Positions 41,615 through 51,276 of a DNA stretch of 64,000 nucleotides are shown here, one piece after another. The DNA is from Heracleum sosnowskyi (taxonomy: Eukaryota; Streptophyta; Magnoliopsida; Apiales; Apiaceae): assembly GCA_030848705.1 (NCBI GenBank), contig JAUIZM010000015.1:2542001-2606000 (forward strand), in the 5' to 3' direction. The stretch's first letter is position 1, and each line of letters begins with the position of its first letter. Below the pieces are notes generated by a model. The model made no database searches, had not been told where the DNA came from, and was given only the letters and a program-made list of their open reading frames with translations. The position numbers and the translations under genes were made by a program.

Positions 41615-44600
41615 ATGTCTCGTTTCAAAACTTGCAATCCATAACGAACTTACAGTTTCGTGCATGGGCAGAGTTTTTGAACACACGTTCATTAGTGGCA
41701 TACGCTGTGAGTACTCCCGTGGTCCTTTGTATTGATCAATTGACTGCGTTGTACACAACCGCCACGGATACGAGTGAGAATAATATTCGATCCTTCAGTT
41801 TTGTTGTGCCAGGGGGCAGGACAATAAGGGTGACGGAACATGACTTTAATAGAATACTTCAGTTTCCAACAGAAAACCTTGTTCCGGATCCCACGACTGA
41901 GGAGATACATGCTTTCTTCACTCTCATTAGAAGTCAACAACCTAACTTCTTTGTGGGAGAGTTCCTTAAGCATTACTTGCCAAAAGCATGGAACTTTTTC
42001 TTTCATATCCTAATCCATGTTTTTACTGCCAAGCTAACAAATCTGCATGGTATTCCCTTATTCCTTCAAAAGATAGGGTTTGCCATTGCGAACAATAGGC
42101 ATATTAACATTGGACGGTTACTGATTGATCAAGTAATCATATGCATGGGACCACTGGATGAAAGAACGGGCATAGATGAAGATGTGCTCTGTTTCTATCC
42201 TAGGTTCCTACAGCTAATTCTCAATGATATCTTAACAGATAATGAACGGGAGATCTTTGAAGGTGAAGCCAACCAGGAGTGCATGAGAATGAAGAGCAAT
42301 GCCATAACCGCTCTCATTAGGAAGAACAACTATCTTCCAGGGGTACCCACTGTTCTCACTGAATATCTAAGAACGGTGCCCCTACCACTTCTACCCCCAG
42401 GGGAACAGGTAATTCAAGGTAATATTCCACAACCTGAACCTGTAATGGCACCTGAACCAATGGATGTTGATCCAGAGCCCTTAGTGGCCATTCCTGACCA
42501 GGAGGTTGCAAACCCACAACCTCTAACCACGGTCGAAGAGCCTTTGGAAGAGCCAAATGAAAACATAAACGAACCTCCTTCCCCTACTATACCCATTAAA
42601 GAACCATCCATGAGTGTAGAGGGAGATAGTGCCAAAGCAGCACCACATAAGGAGATACACCCTTCAACAGCAGCTCTGCCTTCCTCTAAAAGGAGAAGAA
42701 CAGAAACTGAGGCAACTGCTGATACTTCATTTCTCTCATCCAAAGCGCCCTTTACTGATTTTTCTGATGCTGATTGGGCTACGCTAACGAAAGCAATATC
42801 TGAACCAATAGCTCAATCAAGTAAGGAAGAATTGACGGAAGCAACTGGTGTTCCGACCATATTACGGTCAGGTTCACTGGTTGAAGGTTCTAAGAACCAA
42901 GGGTCTTCACAGACGTCGAGAGAAGGCTTTGACCTAAATGCACAATCTAAAAGGTCATTGTCTACCTCCCCAGATGGAACATATCTGGATCCTGCGGGTA
43001 AAGGGTCTGACGTAGGTGCAGATCGGCAACTCGTTGACAGTGAATCAATTACTATTAAGGAGTCAACTGAGGTGAAGTCTTTACAGACTCACGGGGAAGA
43101 TTCGGGATCTCTGCTGTTAAAAGAGCCTGTTTCTAACCCCCTAGAGATTCAAACTCTAGATCCTACAACGGATATATCATCTAAGGATGATCAGCAACTT
43201 GGTTTATCCAAGGACGGGGACTTGCGAAGCCCCATTGCACCACCGGTGACCTCCTTAAGGACGGCTACGGTGATCTCTTCTGCAGGTACAATCAGCACAA
43301 AGGATTTGAGTGAAACAAAAACACTTACACCTGGCCTGAGTGGGAAAGGAAAAATGATTCAAACACCGACAGAAACGTTGAGTGTACACCCAGAACCAAA
43401 TGTGAGGAGTGACACCCTAACCCTACCTAATATTGATGATCTGCTGTTACCGACAGAAAGAGAGCTACAAGTTCAATCTTCCCTCAAGGAGATGACAGTT
43501 CGAGACAAAGAAGGAAATCCACTATTCAAGGTTCCACTGCGACCTTCCTTTGACCAAGGGATCTCCTCCAGTCAAGCCAATGTTTCTTTAAAGTCTATTC
43601 AAGAGAAAGTTGACTTGGCTGCAGCTGATTCCAGAAGAACATTCAGGGTCATTGGCAGTGCATCTGGCACTATAACAGGTACGAAGCAGGCAGTGGACTC
43701 CTTAAAGAAGGAAGCTATGGAAGAACTAGTCGACCTGAGAATGGACGTCAGGGAACTTAAAGATGGATTCATGAATAAAGTAACTGCACTGTCTCAAGGA
43801 CATGAAGCTTTGAAAGAAGACGTTCTGGTTATCCGGGATGGTCAAGCGCGGGTAAAAGATGCAATGAATACCCTTTCAAGAGTGGAGTCTAAGCTAAACA
43901 AGAGGCTGGATCACATGAAAAAGACTACCAACTCAAGATTGGAGAACATTGACCTGTCGCTAGCTTCTATAAATGAATTTAATAAGCAGCTTATGGATTT
44001 CTTGGAGAATCAAGGTGACGGAGTACAGTCTATATGGAGTATGCTGAAGAACCAACAATCTGGACAACCTGGTCCTTCCTATCAGGAACCTGATCCTTCT
44101 AATGTCTTTTATGCTGAGGATGCTTTTATCGAGGATTCCTCAACTAAGGGGGAGAAAGTTGGAGAAGGGGTGAAGGATAAATGGGGAGTTTGGGAGACTG
44201 TTGAGGCTATTCCAATCAGACAGTACTGGATTGAGGAGCTTGTAGAGGAAGACAAGGAAAGTGAAGAGGAATTTGAGGTCATGCATGAGCAACCTATTCA
44301 AGAGGAGCATGAGCCATATTATCCAGAGCCAATAGAACATCCTATCTTGGATGATGATATAGAAGAAGCAAATTCTTTATCACCTGAGGAAGAAGCTGCC
44401 TTGGAAGCAATAAGAGCTCAGAGAGCTGCAATAGATGTCAGGCAAGCTGAGAAAGAGAAACAGCAAGCAATTCTGAGAAGTGAAAAGCTAAAGAGAATGA
44501 AAGTGTATAATGAAGTGAGGAAGAAGAAGATGATAGATCTGGCAAAGAAAGATGGTACTGAATGGGAAATGGCTTATAAAACCTTTTGCGGAGTTGAAGA

Positions 44601-45416
44601 CGGATTAGAAGTCAACGACAATGCTGAGGTGGAAGTTATTATTCAGGACATCAGAAGTGCTAATCTTGAAGATCAGACTTACTTTAAAGCACTGAGAAGC
44701 TCTATAATCTGTCTGAATGCTGGGGTTAAAGCAAATGGTGCCTGGAGCTTATTAATCAGTTTTCTGGATAAAGGTACATTTGTGATTTCCACTAAGTTTT
44801 TAGAACAGAGGACATATACAGAATTGCAGGCTATACTCATCAAGATCCAAAGAACTACAAGGCTAAATGAACTGCTCCGTGAGCACGTTAAGGAGATCGT
44901 GATGAAAGTCAGTCCAGAGATTACTGAAGATCCTCCAATGGTTAGATTCATGACGAATGACTTGTTCAGAATCTGCTATTTGGCTGAGGACAAACTGAGA
45001 GACTACCCAAGCAACTATCTAATCTCAGTTGAGAAGTATCTTAGATCCACTGGATTCTCATCAACGGAGAAGGACAAAGCAGCAGACACTCTTAGAAGAT
45101 TTCTAATGGAGAATGTTTTTTTTTTTTTTTTTTTTTTTTTTTGCTAAATATGGAGAATGTTCCTTACTATAGGAAAAGAGTGGAAAGAGGATTGGAAGTG
45201 CATACCAGATTGCCAAACATGCCAAAGCTAAACAAGAAAGATGTTAACATTGCATGGTTATGGGCTGGAGTGGGTCAAGAGGTTGAATATATTGGAAGAC
45301 ACATCCAAGGAGCAATCCTTAAACCTGGAGAAGCACTGCACTATCTATCTGTGATTGATTATCAAGCTGCTAACTCCGATCCAATGATTGAAGAAGGTGA
45401 GATTGGAATGGACTGA
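41615..45416 (+). pseudogene. Envelope-like ORF of element C, interrupted
   Basis: An ATG at 41615 (MSRFKT) lies one frame off the long ORF, which reads from about 41617 to 45147 without a stop (about 1,175 codons) and then, after a poly(T) insertion, in another frame from 45141 to 45416. The N-terminal ~230 residues look folded (QFRAWAEFLNTRSLVAYAVS, GGRTIRVTEHDFNRILQF, KAWNFFFHILIHVFTAKL, LLIDQVIICMGPLDERTG). An acidic, proline- and serine-rich middle is followed by a coiled coil (residues ~680-800: MEELVDLRMDVRELKDGFM) and a charged helical C-terminus (AIRAQRAAIDVRQAEKEKQ). Its N-terminus resembles that of B in layout. No signal peptide or clear membrane span. Function unknown. Confidence 0.75.
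45118..45149 (-). mobile_element. Poly(T) micro-insertion with 12-bp target duplication
   Basis: About 25 T followed by GCTAAAT, inserted in the env-like ORF of C. ATGGAGAATGTT occurs just before (45106-45117) and just after (45150-45161). Read on the minus strand it is a seven-base remnant plus a poly(A) tail, as left by a LINE-type retroposition event. Confidence 0.7.
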
Positions 45417-45635
45417 AGATTGAAGCAAAGAACAAAAGAACTATCAGCTCAGACTAGAGGAGCAACTTCATTGTATAAAGTTTAATTGTTTTTTGATTTA
45501 TGAAATCTGGAAATGTATATATATCTGATCCAGAATGCATTAATATTATTACGCTGTCTTACTTTAAGTAGTTTAATGTTTCCTTAGTTAGTTGAGTTAT
45601 CCTCGAAGTATTTGCTTGTCGAACTCTATCCAATC
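45417..45635 (+). other. 3' spacer of element C
   Basis: AT-rich stretch between the env-like ORF and the polypurine tract. Nothing further seen. Confidence 0.5.
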
Positions 45636-45649
45636 AAATAGGGGGAGAT
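45636..45649 (+). promoter_or_regulatory. Polypurine tract of element C
   Basis: AAATAGGGGGAGAT directly before the 3' LTR. Confidence 0.88.
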
Positions 45650-46788
45650 TGTAAATCATAATGTAACATAATATGTAAAAGAGATAACTACAACTCAACA
45701 AAGGACAAGACAGACAATAATATTAACCGAAGCACAGGAATCCAGAATCAAAGAAGAAAAGGTAAACTCAAAAAATCAAAATACGTTATGTATTCTTGAA
45801 GTCCGTAAACAGGTCACGGAAAGAAGTTCATGAAAATGTTCAAGCCTCAGTGACAGCAAAAGAAACAAGACTTTCAAGACGACAGAAGTATGTGAATGAT
45901 TTAGGGTTCAGTACCACGGGATTCCAGTGATGAAGCAACCAGAACGACAAGGGACTTATCAGCAGCACTATATTGAAGACATAAAATAAGAATTGATCAG
46001 GTGTTATTCATCTGTGAACCAGACCAGTTGCACTAGGTGACGGCACTAAAAGAAGATCAAGTTGTTTTATCGTCTCAGAAGAAAGTGATACAGTCTATTA
46101 CTTAAACACCCAGGAGCTCAGTGGAATCATTAATTGATAAAAGACAAGAAAATGATTCCATAGTTTTTCTATTTAGAAAACTATCGAATGGAATGAAAAG
46201 TGATTCAATGAAAACCAAAATGAATCAATTTGGCATTCGATAGTTTTGTTTTAAAAACTATCGAATGGTAAAATGATTTATTTCATTCGATGGTTTTTTA
46301 AACCATTCGATGGTTTTTAAATTGTGGAGCAGGTGAAAAGTATTCTTTGTTTTTCAAGTTGATGAAGATCCAACGGCCAGGATTGTTTCTACAAGTTTGG
46401 TTCGATGGTTTTTTTCAAACCAAAGTCTGCAGTTAATACAGAGTGAAGAAAGTGTCTTCTTCAGTTAAGGATTTAAACACAGAGACATTACTGAGAGAGA
46501 GAAGAGCCGGAGAAAATTATCAGAGAAATTAATAGTGCTCAGAACTTGATCATTGTTTTGTATTTGTGTAACCTTAAACTCATTGAAGCTAATCTACGGA
46601 TTAGAAATTGTAGCACCCCTCGAGGTTTATATTTATAAAAAGATATATTCCCCCGAAACTTGATTTGGTTTGGTGTGTTTGATTTCGTTATAGAACTGAA
46701 AGATTAATCTGCGAACGAAATTAAATTATTTGTGAGTATCGTATTCAACCCCCCCCCCCCCCCCTTCTACGATACTTTGGACCTAACA
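45650..46788 (+). repeat. 3' LTR of element C (1,139 bp)
   Basis: TGTAAATC...CCTAACA. It contains a run of 16 C at 46749-46764 where the 5' LTR has 7. The hairpin at 46234-46267 is kept. The next base belongs to element D. Confidence 0.9.
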
Positions 46789-47348
46789 GTATCTCAAACG
46801 TTTTGTGCATAAAAAGTGGATTTCAAGAACGTGTCTTAACCAACTCTTAAACACGTGAGTTACTGCCCGTTATTCACTGACCAACGTGGGATAAATATCC
46901 AATTTCAACGGTCCACTATTGGTGACAGTAACCTGTGCGCTAGAAACAATCTGTCAGTAATAAGAGGTGGTGACAGTAGGTTTTGCGCGACAGCAACTAT
47001 TGCGCAAAAACTTGTTGTCACCGTTAAGCATATGAATGACAGTATCCTTTACAAGTCTTGACAGAAAGTCTTTCCCTGTTGTCAAGAAGGTTGCTGTCAA
47101 GAAACACACGACAGTATCCTTCTTAACGACAGTAACTTCGATTAGGAATTGGTTCTGTCATGAACTTATTAGAATGCTTGATTCATACACTTAACTTAAT
47201 ATTGACAAACTATGGATTTAGCAATGTAATCTTTTGAACACAGATATTAAGAAATTAACACAGACAAATCATAAACTCAATAACCACAAAGACAAGAACT
47301 TTTATTATTATTATTAATAAAATCATTCAGAATAGAACATTGAGTACA
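46789..47348 (-). other. Post-pol region of element D, non-coding
   Basis: Contains ten or so GACAG/CTGTC words (46924-47160). No ORF supported. It may be the leader of the missing env-like gene. Confidence 0.5.
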
Positions 47349-47609
47349 TCATTTTATGATTTTATTAACTAGTTCTAAAAGCTCTGCCTTAGCCTCTTCT
47401 TCAGTGCGACCTTCTTCCTTGAGAAGTGCCTGAAGCATCTTCTCTTCTTCCTGAGCCTTGGCCTCCTCTTCCTTAGCCTTGGCCTCCTTTTCCTCATCTA
47501 TCTCATCCATGGCGTCCAACAGTATCTCAAAGAGCTCATCAATCTCTTCACTGTCGGGTTCACTGTCACACTTCTTTAGACCAACTTCAATTCCTACTTT
47601 GTTTTCCAT
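47349..47609 (-). CDS. Small acidic ORF after pol of element D, 86 aa
   Basis: ATG at 47609 on the minus strand (MENKVGIEVGLKKCDSEPD). A very acidic helix follows (EEIDELFEILLDAMDEIDEE) with alternating K/E/A blocks (KAKEEEAKAQEEEKMLQ), which suggest a coiled coil. I do not recognise it. It lies where SIRE-type elements carry their extra ORFs, about 400 bases after the pol stop. It could be a genuine accessory ORF or the N-terminal fragment of an env-like protein cut short by a stop. No related ORF is visible in the parts of Z seen here. Confidence 0.4.
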   Translation of the reverse strand: MENKVGIEVGLKKCDSEPDSEEIDELFEILLDAMDEIDEEKEAKAKEEEAKAQEEEKMLQALLKEEGRTEEEAKAELLELVNKIIK

Positions 47610-48015
47610 TATTTACTTTAAAACTGAGAGCAGACTGGTGAAACCTAAGGTTAATTTATAGGCAAAACCGTCTAAGGATTAAAGTCTAATGGTCAACAGT
47701 TAGAGTACCCATACAACTACCACAAAAGTAATTAATGGTCATGTCCTCCTTTAATCCTACAGATTAATGCAAAAGGGTGTGAAAGTCCAATGGAACATAT
47801 TTTTATCTCTCAAACTTAACAGGTAACCACATTAAAGTCATACACAGTTTAAAAGTATGAGACTGGCACAAAATACTGACATGAAAAGTCAAATCAACGC
47901 ATGCTGTCACATAACAGACATAAACCAAGTAGACAGTAACTTCTCTTGACAGCAGGTTTGAAGTTGCTGTCATGAGCTTCAATAGAGAATTTGGAAATAT
48001 AGAAAATTGAGTAAA
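47610..48015 (-). other. Spacer between pol and the small ORF of D
   Basis: About 400 bases, AT-rich, with a few TGTCA words near 47900-47980. No gene. Confidence 0.5.
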
Positions 48016-51000
48016 TCAACATACCAGGTTCAGCATTCCCAATTCACTTACCAACCTGTTGAAGGTTGCTTCATCCAATGGCTTAGTAAAGATGTCAGCA
48101 AGTTGCTTGTCAGTTGGGACATAGATCAGCTTCACAGTTCCTTGTTCAACATGCTCTCTGATAAAGTGATGTCTTATATCAATGTGCTTTGTCCTAGAGT
48201 GTTGAACTGGATTGTCTGAAATGGCTATGGCACTAGTGTTGTCACAGTAGATAGGAATTTCTCTCAACACTAGACCATAATCCAGAAGTTGATTCTTCAT
48301 CCATAGAATTTGTGCACAGCAACTGCCTGCAGCAATATACTCAGCTTCTGCAGTTGAGGTAGAAACTGAATGCTGCTTCTTGCTAAACCATGAGACCAAT
48401 CTTTCACCAAGAAATTGACAGCTACCAGTAGTACTCTTTCTGTCAATCTTGCATCCAGCATAGTCTGAGTCTGAGTAGCCAATTAGATCAAATCCAGTGT
48501 TCTTGGGATACCAAAGACCTAGGTTAGGAGTGCCTTTTAGGTATCTAAAGATTCTCTTGATGGCTACTAAGTGAGACTCCTTTGGATCACTCTGAAACCT
48601 TGCACAGAGACATGTAGCAAACATGATGTCAGGTCTGCTAGCAGTTAGGTATAGGAGAGATCCTACCATGCCTCTATAGGTGCTTGAATCAACTTTCTTC
48701 CCTTTAGGATCAAGATCCAGACTGGTTGAGGTGGACATTGGTGTCTTTGCAGGTGATGAATCTTCCAAGTTGAACTTTCTGAGAAGTTCCTTGATGTATT
48801 TAGCTTGACAAATGAAGATTCCATCAGATTGTTGAAGAATTTGCAATCCCAGAAAGAATGACAATTCTCCCATCATACTCATCTCATATTTGTTACTCAT
48901 GAGAGAGGAAAACTTCTCACACAGTTTCTCATTTGTAGAACCAAAAATGATATCATCCACATAGATTTGTACTAGAATGATGTCCTTGCCATGGTGTTTG
49001 TAGAAAAGTGTCTTGTCCACAACTCCTCTAGTAAACTGATTGTCCAAGAGAAAAGTGGAAAGTGTGTCATACCAAGCCCTGGGTGCCTGCTTTAGTCCAT
49101 ACAAAGCTTTGAAAAGTTTGTATACAAAGTCATACACTTCAGCATCCTCAAACCCTGGTGGCTGTTCAACATACACTTCTTCTTCCAACTCTCCATTTAG
49201 GAAGGCACTTTTGACATCCATCTGAAATACTTTGAAGTTGCAGTATGCAGCATAGGCTAGAAAGATTCTTATAGCTTCAAGTCTTGCAACAGGTGCAAAT
49301 GTCTCATCATAATATATTCCCTCCTGTTGACAGTAACCCTTAGCCACTAGCCTTGCTTTGTTTCTTGTCACTGATCCATTTTCATCAAGCTTGTTTCTGA
49401 AAACCCATTTGGTCTCAATGACTGACTTTCCCTTAGGTCTTGGAACCAGCTTCCATACATTGTTCCTTTCAAACTGATTTAGCTCTTCTTGCATGGCTAT
49501 CACCCAGTCAGAATCCAACAATGCTTCATCAGTTGTCTTGGGTTCCATTTGAGACAGAAAGCATGAAAACATGCTGTCAGCAGAGACTTTGTTCCTTGTC
49601 CTCACTCCAGAATTAGGGTCACCGATGATGAGGTCACTTGAGTGATCCTTGTTCCACTTGGTGATTTTGGGCAAGCTACTTGACTGTACAGGAACATTTG
49701 CTTCAGTTTGTTGAGTTGAATGATCACCAATCCCATTGTCTTCACCATGTTCTTCATTGTCTCCAGAGTCACCACTGTTATGAATGTTAGAGGTTATGGT
49801 CTGTGACTGAGCTGGAGTTTGGTTGACAGTAGTGATATTGACAGAATCTTTATCAACTTCAACAATTTGAGTGAAGCTAGGTTCTTCATCCACAATCTCC
49901 TCAGCTTCCAAGTATCCTTGATTCTCAAATCTGAAAGTCTGCATCTTTCCTTCTTCATGCAGTCCTGGAAACTTGGTTTCATCAAATGTGACATTAACAC
50001 TTTCTTCAATAATCCTGTGTTCCATAACATAAACTCTGTAGGTAGTTCTTTCTGTGATGTAACCCATGAATAGTCCTTCAAAAGCCTTGGTGTCAAATTT
50101 TCCTTTCTTCTCATAGTTATCCTTCATCATAAAGCATTTGCTCCCAAACACATGAAAATATTTGACAGTAGGTTTCTTTCCAGTTAACAGACAGTAAGGT
50201 GTACTTGCATGAGTTTTGTTGATCATGGTTCTGTTCTGAGTATAACAGGCTGTGTTGATAGCTTCAGCCCAGAAATATGTTGGCAGTTTTGCATCATGCA
50301 ACATAGTTCTAGCTGCTTCAATGAGAGTCATGTTCTTTCTTTCTACAACTCCATTCTGCTGTGGAGTTCTTGCAGCAGAGAATTGTTGTACAATTCCTTC
50401 ATCTTTACAGAAATTTCCAAGAGTGGCATTTCTGAATTCTGTACCATTGTCACTCCTCAAGATTTGAACTTTTGAGTTTGGAGTTCTATCAAGAACTCTG
50501 ACTTGATCAATAATCACTTGAGCAACTTCATCTTTGGATTCAAGAAACTTCACCCAAGTGTGCCTTGAGTAATCATCCACCATTACTAAGGCATATCTCT
50601 TCTTGGCCATTGATGGTACATTGACTGGTCCAAAGAGATCCATGTGAATCAACTTGAGTGCTTCTATGTTGGTGTTCATTTGCTTAGACTTGTGCACAGC
50701 TCTTCTCAGTTTGCCCATTTGACAATCTTCACACAGTCCTTCTTGACAGAATTCCTGTTGGGGCAAACCTCTCACTAACTCCTTCTTCATCAGAATATTC
50801 ATTGTCTTGAAGTTGAGATGTGAGAGCTTCCTGTGCCAAAGCATGCTGTCACCAACAGTTGCTTTACTGTAAAAACAGTAAACCTTATCCTTCTTTGTTG
50901 AATTTAAGTCAGCAACAAACAAGCTTCCTTTTCTAACCCCTTTTAGAGAGAGGCTACTATTCTTCTTGTGATAGATGTTACACAGCATCATATCAAAATC

Positions 51001-51264
51001 AACCTTGAATCCCCTTTCACTGAATTGGCTGACACTGAGTAGATTGTGCTTCAATCCATCCACAAGAGCAATATCTTCAATGACAACATTTCTAATTTCC
51101 AGAAAGCCATATCCCACTGTGTAACCCTTGTTGTTGTCTCCAAAGGTTATGATTGGGCCAGCTTTCTCAACATAATGTGATAGCAGGGCTTTATCACCTG
51201 TCATGTGTCTTGAGCAGCCACTGTCAATGATCCACATGACTTGATCTTTCTTCTTGCCCTGCAA
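48016..51264 (-). CDS. Copia pol of element D, intact
   Basis: 1,082 codons without interruption, the best-preserved Copia pol here. It opens at TTGCAG^GG with no ATG (first codon TTG). Domains: protease (WIIDSGCSRHMTGD, residues ~11-24), GAG-pre-integrase (LWHRKLSHLNFKTMN, CEDCQMGKLRR), integrase core (HMDLFGPVNVPS, RSDNGTEFRN, NGVVERKNMTL), reverse transcriptase (TKWVFRNKLDENG, MDVKSAFLNGELEEE, catalytic YVDD in IYVDDIIFGS) and RNase H (GYSDSDYAGCK, STAEAEYIAAGS). It ends LGMLNLVC. It is in the same frame as gag, separated by one TAG at 51277-51279. This copy could in principle supply enzyme to defective relatives such as Z. Confidence 0.95.
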   Translation of the reverse strand: MQGKKKDQVMWIIDSGCSRHMTGDKALLSHYVEKAGPIITFGDNNKGYTVGYGFLEIRNVVIEDIALVDGLKHNLLSVSQFSERGFKVDFDMMLCNIYHKKNSSLSLKGVRKGSLFVADLNSTKKDKVYCFYSKATVGDSMLWHRKLSHLNFKTMNILMKKELVRGLPQQEFCQEGLCEDCQMGKLRRAVHKSKQMNTNIEALKLIHMDLFGPVNVPSMAKKRYALVMVDDYSRHTWVKFLESKDEVAQVIIDQVRVLDRTPNSKVQILRSDNGTEFRNATLGNFCKDEGIVQQFSAARTPQQNGVVERKNMTLIEAARTMLHDAKLPTYFWAEAINTACYTQNRTMINKTHASTPYCLLTGKKPTVKYFHVFGSKCFMMKDNYEKKGKFDTKAFEGLFMGYITERTTYRVYVMEHRIIEESVNVTFDETKFPGLHEEGKMQTFRFENQGYLEAEEIVDEEPSFTQIVEVDKDSVNITTVNQTPAQSQTITSNIHNSGDSGDNEEHGEDNGIGDHSTQQTEANVPVQSSSLPKITKWNKDHSSDLIIGDPNSGVRTRNKVSADSMFSCFLSQMEPKTTDEALLDSDWVIAMQEELNQFERNNVWKLVPRPKGKSVIETKWVFRNKLDENGSVTRNKARLVAKGYCQQEGIYYDETFAPVARLEAIRIFLAYAAYCNFKVFQMDVKSAFLNGELEEEVYVEQPPGFEDAEVYDFVYKLFKALYGLKQAPRAWYDTLSTFLLDNQFTRGVVDKTLFYKHHGKDIILVQIYVDDIIFGSTNEKLCEKFSSLMSNKYEMSMMGELSFFLGLQILQQSDGIFICQAKYIKELLRKFNLEDSSPAKTPMSTSTSLDLDPKGKKVDSSTYRGMVGSLLYLTASRPDIMFATCLCARFQSDPKESHLVAIKRIFRYLKGTPNLGLWYPKNTGFDLIGYSDSDYAGCKIDRKSTTGSCQFLGERLVSWFSKKQHSVSTSTAEAEYIAAGSCCAQILWMKNQLLDYGLVLREIPIYCDNTSAIAISDNPVQHSRTKHIDIRHHFIREHVEQGTVKLIYVPTDKQLADIFTKPLDEATFNRLVSELGMLNLVC

Positions 51265-51276
51265 AACAGAATGTGT

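Larger units (their letters stand above)
20898..46788 (+). mobile_element. SIRE-type Copia element C, split by E, chimeric flanks
   Basis: Plus-strand element with a 5' LTR (20898-22021), primer site, gag, pol split at 25970/38240 by Athila element E, a long spacer, env-like ORF, polypurine tract and 3' LTR (45650-46788). Without E it spans about 13.6 kb. The bases before the 5' LTR (CACAG) do not match those after the 3' LTR (GTATC). The left flank is the LTR of A and the right flank is the interior of D. The two LTRs are far more different than those of B or E. This points to recombination between two related elements, or to a misassembly. Confidence 0.85.
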
